In this document: in pieces, positions 49,813-58,032 of the stretch
Numbering within the stretch: position 1 is the stretch's first letter
Layout of the letters: each line of letters starts with the position of its first letter
Origin: ZC4RG30 sp035556135
GTDB lineage: Bacteria; Pseudomonadota; Gammaproteobacteria; Steroidobacterales; Steroidobacteraceae
Direction of reading: 5' to 3'
DNA: 64,000 bases
NCBI GenBank assembly: GCA_035556135.1
Contig: DATMFO010000003.1
Coordinates: 1,426,001 to 1,490,000, forward strand
Translations under genes and position numbers: made by a program
The notes under the pieces: generated by a model
Seen by the model: only the letters and a program-made list of their open reading frames with translations
The model's database searches: none
Told to the model about the DNA's origin: nothing

Positions 49813-52122
49813 TCAATCGAAGGCTCGACGCTTCTCTTCCAGCAGGCTCCGCAGAGCGTCCGGATCAACGGGCTTGACCAGGTAGGCGTCGAATCCCGCC
49901 TCCATGCCGCGCGCCCTGTCACGTTCAGCGCCGTAGCCGGTCATCGCGACGAGCAGCAGCCCACGCCTGCCGGACTGGCGAATCCCCCGCGCGAGTTCCA
50001 GTCCATCCATGCCCGGCAATCCGATATCGACGAGCGCCGCCTCCAGTCCATCCTCGGCGAGGACCATCCGCAGCCCCGATTGACCATCGGCTGCTTCGAG
50101 CACGGTGTGGCCATCCAGCTCCAGGAGATGACGCAGGCCGGTGCGGACATCTTCATTGTCCTCGATGAGCGCAATGCGCAGTGGTGCCACTGCATGCGTG
50201 CTTTCCTGCGCGCGTGTCGCGGCTCCCGGGTCCACGGCAGGCAACCTGACAGTGAATGTCGCGCCATGGCCGGGACCGGCGCTTTCCACTTCGGCCGATC
50301 CGCCATGCAGTTCCGCGAGCCTGCGAACAAGCGTGAGGCCTATGCCCAGCCCGCCCTGCGACCTGTCCATCGTGCGCTCGCCTTGCACGAACAGGTCAAA
50401 CACGCGTGGCAGCAGCTGCGGCTCCAGACCGATCCCCGTGTCACTGACGCGAAGCACGGCATCGGCCCCTTCGCGAAATGCCTCAACCAGGATGGAACCG
50501 CCATGCGGCGTGTACTTGATGGCGTTGGTCACCAGGTTGAGGATGATCTGGTCGATGCGCGTGGCGTCGCCGTCGATCCACGCCTCCTCGGCACGCACGG
50601 ACACATCGTGATGCACCAGCTGCCGGCTGTTGCGCAGTGCGGCCATGGCCGCCTCCACCGAATGCGCCAGGTTCATCCTGCCGCGCGAGAGCACCACCTT
50701 GCCAAGTGCGACGCGCCCGGCATCCAGCAGGTCGTCAGTCATGCGTGCCAGGTGGCGCGCCTGGCGCGCCACTATTGCAGCTGCATTGGCCTGTGAAGGC
50801 GGCAATCCATCCCTTCCCTGCTCGAGCAGGCGCGCCGCCGTGGTGATGGCTGCCAGCGGATTGCGCAGCTCATGGCCGAGCATGGCGAGGAACTCGTCCT
50901 TCGCGCGGCTGGCACTCTCGGCCGCCTGCCTTGCGTCGCGCTCCCGCTCGAGCGCGTGCTGCCTTTCCACGTGGGCAGATACGAGCGCCTGACCCACGCG
51001 CCGCACTTCCAGCAGGCCAGTCTGCGGCATCAGGGGGGCCTCGCCCCGCCCCACGCTTGCCGCAGAGGATTCCAGCTCCCGCATCGGGCTGACAATGGTG
51101 CGGCCCGCCCACGTGGCCACCAGCAGGCCCAGCAGCACTGAGATCACGATGGATGTGCCGAACGCCAGAGAGGTCCACCGCAGCGGTGCGTCGATCACAT
51201 GGCGGGGCATGCCGACGATCACGGTCCAGCCGGAATATCCGGACCGGTGGTACGCCGAGTACACCGGCGCACCTTCCAGCGTGGTCGATGCAATCATGCC
51301 GTCCGGGTCGCCGGACTGCAGGCGCTCCAGCAGCGGCCCCGTGGCCGAACGACCCAGCCATTGGTCGATGTCGCGCGAGCGGGCAACGACGCGATGATTG
51401 CGATCGGCGATCGAGACCACGCCACCCTCGGCAACCGGACGCAGCATCACCAGGTTCGACATGGATTCCGGCGCAATGACCGCAGTCACCACGAAGCGCA
51501 ACTCTCCACTGACTTCCACGGGCACGTGCACCGCGAAAACCTCCCGTTGCAGCACCTCGCTCCTCGCCAGGTCGGAAATCGCGGGGCGCCCCCTGCTCCA
51601 GGCGTCCTGCACAGAATCCGGCGCCGGCTGCACATCATGCATTTCAGCCGTGCCGAGACGGGCGTTCATCACCTGCTGGCCTTGCGGCGTCGCGACCACC
51701 ACATTCAGCCACGTTGGCCGGCGTGCCATCAGTTGCAGGGCCGTCTGCCGCAGGCCGGCAAAATCCCCCAGCGCCACCCGCGGACTCGATGCAAATGCAT
51801 CCAGGGCTGCAATGACGTTCTCGAACTGGGAATCCACCGCCGCAGCCAGCGTGCGCGCGTTCTGCAGGTGGGCCTCGAGCAGGCGCGCCTTCTGCTCCTT
51901 CGCGGCGTCGAGCAGGGTGATGCTGAACAGCACGGCCAGCGGCAGCAGGCTGGCGCCTGCAACGAGGAATATGCGGCGCTCCAGCGAGACGGCGCCGAGC
52001 ACGCGCAGCAGGGCTCCGATCCGGCCGCGCAAGCTAGCGCTGCCCCCCGGCAGTGCCGCGCCTGGACCGGTCGGGCAAGGCTGCCATCGCTCCCGCCCTG
52101 GCGATTGCGGCCAGTGCAGCAC
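49813..52122 (-). CDS. hybrid sensor histidine kinase/response regulator
   Basis: About 769 residues. Two membrane spans (residues about 50-70 and 285-310) enclose a periplasmic Cache-like sensor region. A HAMP-like linker and the kinase follow: H-box FLAMLGHELRNPLAAI, N-box NLVTNAIKYTPHG, then DTGIGL and GGLGIGLTLV. A receiver domain ends the protein, with LIEDNEDVR, phospho-Asp in LVDIGLPGMDG and Lys in LVKPVD. No output domain or separate regulator is adjacent. GTG 52122 is the farthest start; internal starts near the first span are possible. It is divergent from the zinc-ribbon SDR gene and converges on the CocE gene. Confidence 0.92.
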   Translation of the reverse strand: MLHWPQSPGRERWQPCPTGPGAALPGGSASLRGRIGALLRVLGAVSLERRIFLVAGASLLPLAVLFSITLLDAAKEQKARLLEAHLQNARTLAAAVDSQFENVIAALDAFASSPRVALGDFAGLRQTALQLMARRPTWLNVVVATPQGQQVMNARLGTAEMHDVQPAPDSVQDAWSRGRPAISDLARSEVLQREVFAVHVPVEVSGELRFVVTAVIAPESMSNLVMLRPVAEGGVVSIADRNHRVVARSRDIDQWLGRSATGPLLERLQSGDPDGMIASTTLEGAPVYSAYHRSGYSGWTVIVGMPRHVIDAPLRWTSLAFGTSIVISVLLGLLVATWAGRTIVSPMRELESSAASVGRGEAPLMPQTGLLEVRRVGQALVSAHVERQHALERERDARQAAESASRAKDEFLAMLGHELRNPLAAITTAARLLEQGRDGLPPSQANAAAIVARQARHLARMTDDLLDAGRVALGKVVLSRGRMNLAHSVEAAMAALRNSRQLVHHDVSVRAEEAWIDGDATRIDQIILNLVTNAIKYTPHGGSILVEAFREGADAVLRVSDTGIGLEPQLLPRVFDLFVQGERTMDRSQGGLGIGLTLVRRLAELHGGSAEVESAGPGHGATFTVRLPAVDPGAATRAQESTHAVAPLRIALIEDNEDVRTGLRHLLELDGHTVLEAADGQSGLRMVLAEDGLEAALVDIGLPGMDGLELARGIRQSGRRGLLLVAMTGYGAERDRARGMEAGFDAYLVKPVDPDALRSLLEEKRRAFD

Positions 52123-52193
52123 GCTTCCCGCGGAACCTGCCGTTGCTTCCCATGCCTGATTCTAGAAGATGTTCCGGTTAGACTGCGCTGCCC

Positions 52194-53726
52194 GTGCAGA
52201 ACGCGCATTCAACTTTTTCGGCCGATGACCTTGGGGCCTGCCTGCAGGTGTTGCGCGCCATCCACGCCGACCGCGGCACGCTTGCCGGCCTGACCCCGCA
52301 ACAGCGGCGAGAACTCCTGATGTTGGCCGGCCTGGTATCCAGGCCGGATCGGGGGGAAATGCGGGCGCTCTCGAAAGCCTTCCGCCGCGCCGAGCGCGAG
52401 GCCCGCCAGCGGCAGGACCGCCAGAACCTGGAGTCCGCCGGACTGCGCATCCAGCGCCGCAGCGAAACCTGGTCGCCCCTGTGGCTGCCGCCACCCGGAC
52501 TGGAAGACGAGGCCACCGGACCCGCCCTGGGCTCGGCCCGCACCTGCTACGTCTGCAAGCAACCGTATACCGAAGTCCACCGCTTCTACGATTCGATGTG
52601 CAGGACCTGTGGCGATTTCAACTACGCGAAGCGCTCGCAGACTGCAGACCTCGCGGGTCGGGTGGCCCTCGTCACCGGAGCGCGCGTGAAGATCGGCTAC
52701 CAGGCGGCCCTGATGCTGCTGCGTGCCGGCGCCCAGGTAGTGGTGCTCACGCGTTTTCCCGTGGACGCGGCCGCGCGCTATGCGCAGGAGCCGGATTACG
52801 CCAGCTTCCGTGACCGGCTGCAGATCCACGGCCTGGACCTGCGCCATACACCCAGCGTGGAGATCTTCGCGCGCTGGCTGGCGGAGCAGCTGCCCCGGCT
52901 GGACTTCATTCTCAACAATGCCTGCCAGACGGTGCGGCGGCCCGCCGGCTTCTTCAGGCATCTGCTGGAACGCGAGGCCGCGGGTGCAGCCACACTTCCT
53001 CCGCCGCAGCGCGCCCCGCTGGCTGCGCACTCCGCCCTTTGCCGTGAACTGCTCGCCTCGTCCGGTTCCGGCACGGGGCCCGGGCAGCAACTGGCGCAGG
53101 CTTCACAGGGCTTTCCCGACGGCCTGGTGAACAGCGCCGCGCTCTCGCAGCGTCGTTACCTTGATGAAGACTACCTGGAAGGCGAGGCATTGTTCCCCAG
53201 CGGGCGCTACGACGAGGATTGCCAGCAGGTGGACCTGCGCGAGACGAACAGCTGGCGCCTGCGGTTGCACGAGGTGCAGACACCCGAACTGCTGGAGGTG
53301 CAGCTGGTCAACGCCGTCGCGCCCTACATCCTCAATGCACGCCTGAAACCACTGATGATGCGCAGCGGCGCGCGCGACCTGCACATCGTGAACGTGAGCG
53401 CGATGGAGGGCCAGTTCTATCGCACCATGAAGACGGACAAGCATCCGCACACCAACATGGCCAAGGCGGCGCTGAACATGATGACGCGCACCAGTGCGCC
53501 GGACTATGTGCGTGATGGCATACACATGAACGCAGTGGACACCGGCTGGGTCACCGACGAGGATCCCGCCGTGCATGCCGCGCGCAAGGCCGAGGCCGGG
53601 TTTGCGCCGCCGCTGGACATCATCGATGGCGCGGCCCGCATCGTGGATCCGCTGTTCTCCGGCCTCAACACCGGCTCGCATAAGTGGGGCCAGTTCCTGA
53701 AGGACTACAGGCCGGCACCATGGTGA
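52194..53726 (+). CDS. SDR-family protein with N-terminal CxxC zinc ribbon
   Basis: About 510 residues. Residues 118-139 hold C118-x2-C121 and C136-x2-C139, a zinc-ribbon-like unit, and the SDR fold starts with VALVTGARVKIGY near residue 157. NNACQTV replaces the usual NNAG. At the catalytic YxxxK position the chain reads T420-N-M-A-K424, so the tyrosine is missing there; KTDKHPH just before it might supply another residue. No leader is present. GTG 52194. Its stop overlaps the DUF1415 start, and four genes run on in one direction. Redox function is doubtful and the ligand unknown. Confidence 0.88.
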   Translation: MQNAHSTFSADDLGACLQVLRAIHADRGTLAGLTPQQRRELLMLAGLVSRPDRGEMRALSKAFRRAEREARQRQDRQNLESAGLRIQRRSETWSPLWLPPPGLEDEATGPALGSARTCYVCKQPYTEVHRFYDSMCRTCGDFNYAKRSQTADLAGRVALVTGARVKIGYQAALMLLRAGAQVVVLTRFPVDAAARYAQEPDYASFRDRLQIHGLDLRHTPSVEIFARWLAEQLPRLDFILNNACQTVRRPAGFFRHLLEREAAGAATLPPPQRAPLAAHSALCRELLASSGSGTGPGQQLAQASQGFPDGLVNSAALSQRRYLDEDYLEGEALFPSGRYDEDCQQVDLRETNSWRLRLHEVQTPELLEVQLVNAVAPYILNARLKPLMMRSGARDLHIVNVSAMEGQFYRTMKTDKHPHTNMAKAALNMMTRTSAPDYVRDGIHMNAVDTGWVTDEDPAVHAARKAEAGFAPPLDIIDGAARIVDPLFSGLNTGSHKWGQFLKDYRPAPW

Positions 53727-54286
53727 TGTTTCCCGATCCCGCGAAGGTGGAGGCCGAGACCCGCGCCTGGGTGGATCGCGTGGTGATCGGACTGAACCTG
53801 TGCCCGTTTGCGAAGGCCGTGCAGGCCAGGAACCAGATCCGCTATGTGGTCAGCGCCGCTGAGGACCCCGAGGCACTGCTCACCACGCTGGGTGAGGAAA
53901 TGGACCGGCTCGTGGCCACCGATGCCGGCGAAGTGGACACCACGCTGGTCATACATCCGCGGATGCTGGGGGATTTCCTGGAGTTCAATGACTTCCTCGG
54001 CATTGCAGATGAGCTGCTGGAGGAGCTGGGCCATGCCGGCATCCTGCAGATTGCCAGCTTCCATCCCCGCTTCCAGTTCGAGGGTACCGCGCCGGATGGT
54101 CCGGGCAATGCCACCAACCGCTCGCCCTATCCCATCCTGCACCTGCTGCGCGAAGACAGCGTCGACCGCGCGGTCGCCGCGTTTCCGGAAGCGCAGATGA
54201 TCTACAGAAGGAACATCCGCACGATGGAAACGCTGGGTGCGGAAGGCTTCGCGGCGCTGCTCCGGCAGTGCAGGACGGACGCCTGA
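53720..54286 (+). CDS. DUF1415 protein
   Basis: About 188 residues with the DUF1415 pattern: VVIGLNLCPFAKAV, then DTTLVIHPRML, FNDFLGIADELLEELG, IASFHPRFQFEGT, NRSPYPILHLLREDSV and a C-terminal RNIRTMETLG. It is a soluble cytoplasmic protein found widely in Proteobacteria, of unknown function; the conserved Cys in LCPFAK and His residues suggest metal or redox chemistry. It starts at ATG 53720 (or ATG 53726, inside a TGATG overlap) within the SDR gene, so it is translationally coupled to it. Confidence 0.92.
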   Translation: MVMFPDPAKVEAETRAWVDRVVIGLNLCPFAKAVQARNQIRYVVSAAEDPEALLTTLGEEMDRLVATDAGEVDTTLVIHPRMLGDFLEFNDFLGIADELLEELGHAGILQIASFHPRFQFEGTAPDGPGNATNRSPYPILHLLREDSVDRAVAAFPEAQMIYRRNIRTMETLGAEGFAALLRQCRTDA

Positions 54287-54303
54287 GGGGCTGCTACCAT
54301 CGG

Positions 54304-55230
54304 ATGATGCAACGATCCGGCCAGGTCGCGCTGCTTTCAATCTGGATTGCCACCACTGCCAGTGCCGCTGCCGCACCCCCCGGCTTGTGTTCCCGCTGGG
54401 CCACGCCCGAAGTCCAGGGCCAGCTGGACACCAGCCTGCTGCCCGAAGCCAGCGGCATCGACATCGCCACCAGCGGCGATCGCCTCTATCACAACAACGA
54501 TGGCACGGAGCCGAACTTCCTGGTCACCGGCCGCGGTGGCGGGAACCCCCGCCGCGTCACGGTGGAAGGCTTCGATGCAGTGGACGTGGAGGATCTGGCC
54601 GTCGGTCCCTGCGGCGAGCGGACCTGCCTGTTCCTCGCCGACGTGGGAGACAATGGCTCACGCCGGCAATCGGTGCAGATTGCCATCATCGAGGAACAGC
54701 GGGACTTCGGCCCCACCGTGCGACCCCGCACCATCATCACCGCCCACTATCCCGATGGCCCCCACAACTCCGAAGCCATCGCGCTGCATCCTTCGGGCGA
54801 CCTGTTCCTGGTCACCAAGGCCGGCAGCGGCGCGGGGCGTTCGGGGCCCGCTAAAGTCTACCGGCTCACCGCCGCGCAGCTGGCAGCCGGTGGTGTACAG
54901 ACCTTCGAGTTGCGAGGCGATATCCCGGTACCGGAACTCATCGGCACGGGCGTCACTGCGCGGCAGGTGGTCACAGCGATGGATATCGCACCCGACGGCA
55001 GCCGTTTCCTGCTGCTCACCTATGACTACATGCTCGAGTTCGCAGTCGATCTCACCGCCCAGCTGCCCGGGGACTGGAGCAAGGCGGCCCTGCACCGTGC
55101 CGCCCCCATCGAGGCGCTGATCCAGGCCGAGGCCATTGCCTATGACCAGGATGGGCGATCAGTGCTGTACAGCAGTGAGTCGGTGCTGGGCTCACGCGCG
55201 CCGGTGATGCGGCAGCGCTGTGAAGAGTGA
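54304..55230 (+). CDS. exported propeller-like protein of unknown function
   Basis: About 308 residues. A leader (VALLSIWIATTASAAAA) is followed by beta-rich units with GDRLYHNNDG, EDLAVGPC, LFLADVGDN and later SEAIALHPSGDLFLVTKAG, consistent with a beta-propeller that may bind a ligand. Two Cys pairs (GLCSRW and PCGERTC) fit a periplasmic location. ATG 54304 or 54307 begins 17-20 bases after the DUF1415 stop. I recognise no catalytic motif. Confidence 0.8.
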   Translation: MMQRSGQVALLSIWIATTASAAAAPPGLCSRWATPEVQGQLDTSLLPEASGIDIATSGDRLYHNNDGTEPNFLVTGRGGGNPRRVTVEGFDAVDVEDLAVGPCGERTCLFLADVGDNGSRRQSVQIAIIEEQRDFGPTVRPRTIITAHYPDGPHNSEAIALHPSGDLFLVTKAGSGAGRSGPAKVYRLTAAQLAAGGVQTFELRGDIPVPELIGTGVTARQVVTAMDIAPDGSRFLLLTYDYMLEFAVDLTAQLPGDWSKAALHRAAPIEALIQAEAIAYDQDGRSVLYSSESVLGSRAPVMRQRCEE

Positions 55231-55264
55231 ATAATTGCGCCAGTCTTCCGCATAGAGCACACAC

Positions 55265-55555
55265 ATGCCCAAGGCCTACTGGATTTCATGCTATCGCCAG
55301 GTTTCCGACCCGGCCAGGCTCACCGCCTATGCCCAGCTGGCAGGCCCGGCCATCGAGGGCGGCGGTGGCCGGTTCCTCGCCCGTTCTTCAGCCGTGAAAG
55401 CCTACGAGGACGGCAGGCTGGAGCGCACCGTGATCATTGAGTTCGATTCAGTGGAGCAGGCCATCGCCGTGCACGACAGCCCCGCCTACCAGCGCGCCCT
55501 GGCGGCACTGGACGGCGGCGCCGAGCGTGACCTGCGCATCGTGCAGGGCGTCTGA
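55265..55555 (+). CDS. DUF1330 family protein
   Basis: A 96-residue protein with the DUF1330 dimeric ferredoxin-like layout: YWISCYRQVSDPARLTAYAQLA, then GGRFLARSS, RTVIIEFDSVEQAIAVHDSPAYQ and a final RDLRIVQGV. Function unknown; the fold is related to YciI-like and antibiotic-monooxygenase-type small proteins. It ends the four-gene run that starts with the SDR and converges on the racemase-like gene with 22 bases between. Confidence 0.9.
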   Translation: MPKAYWISCYRQVSDPARLTAYAQLAGPAIEGGGGRFLARSSAVKAYEDGRLERTVIIEFDSVEQAIAVHDSPAYQRALAALDGGAERDLRIVQGV

Positions 55556-55577
55556 GGTTCCCTCGACGCCCCTCCAC

Positions 55578-56960
55578 TCACCAGTGCGTGGGTGACCCGT
55601 CGGGGCGCAGGTAGGTCGGCCCCGGGGCGCCCTGCGTCATCTCCTCGATGAAGGTGAGCTGGCTCTCGTCCACTGTCACGCCCAGGCCGGGACGGTCGTT
55701 CGGCCAGACCTTGCCGTTGCGGAAGTCCACGAAGTCCGGCATGTAGGGCACCGGACGGTCGTGCTGGTTGTATTCCATCAGCACCTGGCCGGGGAACGCG
55801 GTCATCGTCTGCACATGGGCCGCGGTGGCGATGGGCCCGGTGAAATGCGGCACGATGCCGACCTTGTGCGTGTCGCACAGCGCCATGATCTTCAGCATTT
55901 CGGTAATGCCGCCCACATTGGGCAGCGACACGCGGGCGAAGTCGATGTCGCGCTGCTCGATGAGCGGACTGAAATCGGCACGTGTGCCCCATTCCTCGCC
56001 AGGCGCCAGGGGCACCGACGTCATCAGCCTGAGCTTCGGCAGCTGCGTGCGGAACTGCTCTTCGCGCAGCGGATCCTCGACGCAGAATGGCCGCGCCGGC
56101 TCCATCAGCCTGCACACCTCCACTGCCTCGTGGAAATCGAAGCTCTGGTGCAGGTCGATCATCCAGTCGCCATCGGGGCCCACGCCCTCGCGGATCTGCG
56201 CCACCGCCTCGGCTATCTCGCGGATGCGCGTGCGTGAATTGAAGGTGCCGCGGCTGCCGCCGACGCCAATGGGGCCGTTCGTGGCGGCGGCCCCGGCACC
56301 TTGGCCGCGGGCACCCGGCGGGCCCCCGGGTGGACCACCGGAGCGCGCGCCGCCCGGCGGGGTGGGACGTATGGCGCTGTCCACGCGGAACACGCGGTAA
56401 CCGGCAGCCATGGTGGCGGCGGCGCGTTCCTTCAGGCTCATGCGCTGCACGTCGGCGAAGGGAATCAAGCCGGGCGGCACGCCATTGGTGGCGTAGAGCT
56501 CGAGATGCTGCCGGACGCGGCCGCCGAAGAGCTGGTAAAGCGGCACGTTCAGCGCCTTGCCCTTGATGTCCCACAGCGCAAGGTCGATGGCGCCCAGCGC
56601 ATGCAGGCGTTCCTTGCCCGGCGAATAGAAGCCGTCCATGAAGGCGTGCTGCCAGATGAATTCGGTATCGAAGGCGTTCTTGCCGATCACGCTGCGCGCC
56701 ATGTTGCGCACGGTGTCGGGTGATCCGCCCTGCCCGATGCCGGTGATACCCGCCTCGGTATCGACCAGCACCACCATGTTGCTCTGGGGGAAAGCCTGCG
56801 GCCCGTTGCGGTCGTAGTTGGGCGGATAGAAGGTGCGGATCCGCGTGACCTTGTTCACGCCGAGGCCCGCGGCGTCAGCGCGCATGACCCAGGTTGGCAA
56901 CGCCACCGAACCGGCGGCAAGAGCAAGGGATCGTGCGAACGTCCTGCGGCTTATCGTCAT
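55578..56960 (-). CDS. Tat-exported mandelate-racemase/mannonate-dehydratase-like enolase-superfamily enzyme
   Basis: About 460 residues. ISRRTFARSLALAAGSVALP is a Tat leader. The capping domain (GITGIGQGGSPDTVRNMA) is followed by the barrel with metal ligands in MIDLHQ (D269, with H271 as in acid-sugar dehydratases), FCVEDP and APGEEWG, and a late VPHFTG His. The KxK motif after the first strand is FRVDS instead. An insert of about 30 residues (RSGGPPGGPPGARGQGAGA) interrupts the barrel start. It should dehydrate or epimerise a sugar acid in the periplasm. GGGGGAG precedes ATG 56960. It is the last gene of the ankyrin/NTF2/racemase run. Confidence 0.88.
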   Translation of the reverse strand: MTISRRTFARSLALAAGSVALPTWVMRADAAGLGVNKVTRIRTFYPPNYDRNGPQAFPQSNMVVLVDTEAGITGIGQGGSPDTVRNMARSVIGKNAFDTEFIWQHAFMDGFYSPGKERLHALGAIDLALWDIKGKALNVPLYQLFGGRVRQHLELYATNGVPPGLIPFADVQRMSLKERAAATMAAGYRVFRVDSAIRPTPPGGARSGGPPGGPPGARGQGAGAAATNGPIGVGGSRGTFNSRTRIREIAEAVAQIREGVGPDGDWMIDLHQSFDFHEAVEVCRLMEPARPFCVEDPLREEQFRTQLPKLRLMTSVPLAPGEEWGTRADFSPLIEQRDIDFARVSLPNVGGITEMLKIMALCDTHKVGIVPHFTGPIATAAHVQTMTAFPGQVLMEYNQHDRPVPYMPDFVDFRNGKVWPNDRPGLGVTVDESQLTFIEEMTQGAPGPTYLRPDGSPTHW

Positions 56961-57041
56961 TCATTTCTCCCCCGGAACCGTGTGCAGCTCGTGCGGCAGA
57001 TTATAGGCAGATCACCGGTGCGCCGGCTGTCGCGTGGTGCC

Positions 57042-57992
57042 TTATCGCACGTCCTGGATCCCGCTGGACATGGCCTGCTCCCAGGTGCTCCAGCCGGAGC
57101 CCATGCCGAAGGGTGCGCGGTGGAAGATGGCCTCGATGCGGCGGATCTGCCCCTTCTCCACCCGGAAAAGTTCGGCGATTTGCCAGGTCCAGTTGATGCG
57201 GTGGTGATCGAAGAAGGTGAACGCGAAGACGATGCCACGCTCGCGGTCCACAGCGGCGAAACGGCGGTCGCGCACGCGATCGACGATGCCCTTGAGGCCT
57301 TCCTCGAACTGCTTCTTGCAGGTGGTGCGCGTGCCGCCGCGCGCCAGCACGTCGACGCCGTTCTCGAAACGCACGCAATCGTCGGTGAACGGGTAGTAAC
57401 CCTTGCCGTCGTTGTTCGCCAGCCCGGTGAAGTAGTAATTGGCGGTTTCAATCAGTTCGGCGCGGGACATGCGCTCGGCGGGAGGAATGGGCGTGGTGAA
57501 GATGGTATGCGGCGCACCCATGGCTTCGACGCCCTGCCCTGTGGGGGGAAAGTCGCCGCGACTGCTGTTCGCATTCGAGGGACGGCTGACAAGCTGCTCG
57601 ATTTCTGTGATGCGCTGGTCGCGGATCTTCAGTCGCAGGGCAATGGCCACCACGTCCCCGTCGGTCTGCGTGCTGCCGTTCTCGCGCACCGTGCCCAGGA
57701 AGGCCACCTGCTGGGTGTCGACGTCCGGCACATAGAACTTGTAGGTGCCGATGCCGCTCATGCCCCACCACAGGCCTTCTTTTCCGAAAGGCAGCTGCAC
57801 GCCGTTCTCGGTGAAGCGGACCTGCGGGGTGAAGAGTGCCGGATCGACCTTCTGGTCACGCATGGTGACCAGGTAGTCATCCACCCACTTCTGCAGGCAG
57901 GCCCGATCACACCCGGGTGCGGCCGGCTGCTGCGCCAGCACCGGCACAGCCAGCAGCATGGCCAGGGAAACTGTAGTGATCCTCTGCGACAT
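57042..57992 (-). CDS. exported protein with two NTF2/SnoaL-like domains
   Basis: About 316 residues. A leader (SLAMLLAVPVLA) is followed by two NTF2-like halves. The first begins CLQKWVDDYLVTM and ends with IRDQRITEIEQLV; the second begins ELIETANYYFTGLAN and ends ELFRVEKGQIRRIEAIF. Strong AAGGAGG fixes ATG 57992. It sits between the ankyrin and racemase-like genes with gaps of 40 and 81 bases, so it is probably in the same transcript. Such tandem exported NTF2 proteins have no assigned reaction; ligand binding or isomerase activity is possible. Confidence 0.85.
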   Translation of the reverse strand: MSQRITTVSLAMLLAVPVLAQQPAAPGCDRACLQKWVDDYLVTMRDQKVDPALFTPQVRFTENGVQLPFGKEGLWWGMSGIGTYKFYVPDVDTQQVAFLGTVRENGSTQTDGDVVAIALRLKIRDQRITEIEQLVSRPSNANSSRGDFPPTGQGVEAMGAPHTIFTTPIPPAERMSRAELIETANYYFTGLANNDGKGYYPFTDDCVRFENGVDVLARGGTRTTCKKQFEEGLKGIVDRVRDRRFAAVDRERGIVFAFTFFDHHRINWTWQIAELFRVEKGQIRRIEAIFHRAPFGMGSGWSTWEQAMSSGIQDVR

Positions 57993-58032
57993 GTGCCCTC
58001 CTTGGCGGAACCAGCCGATATCGCCCGTGGCG

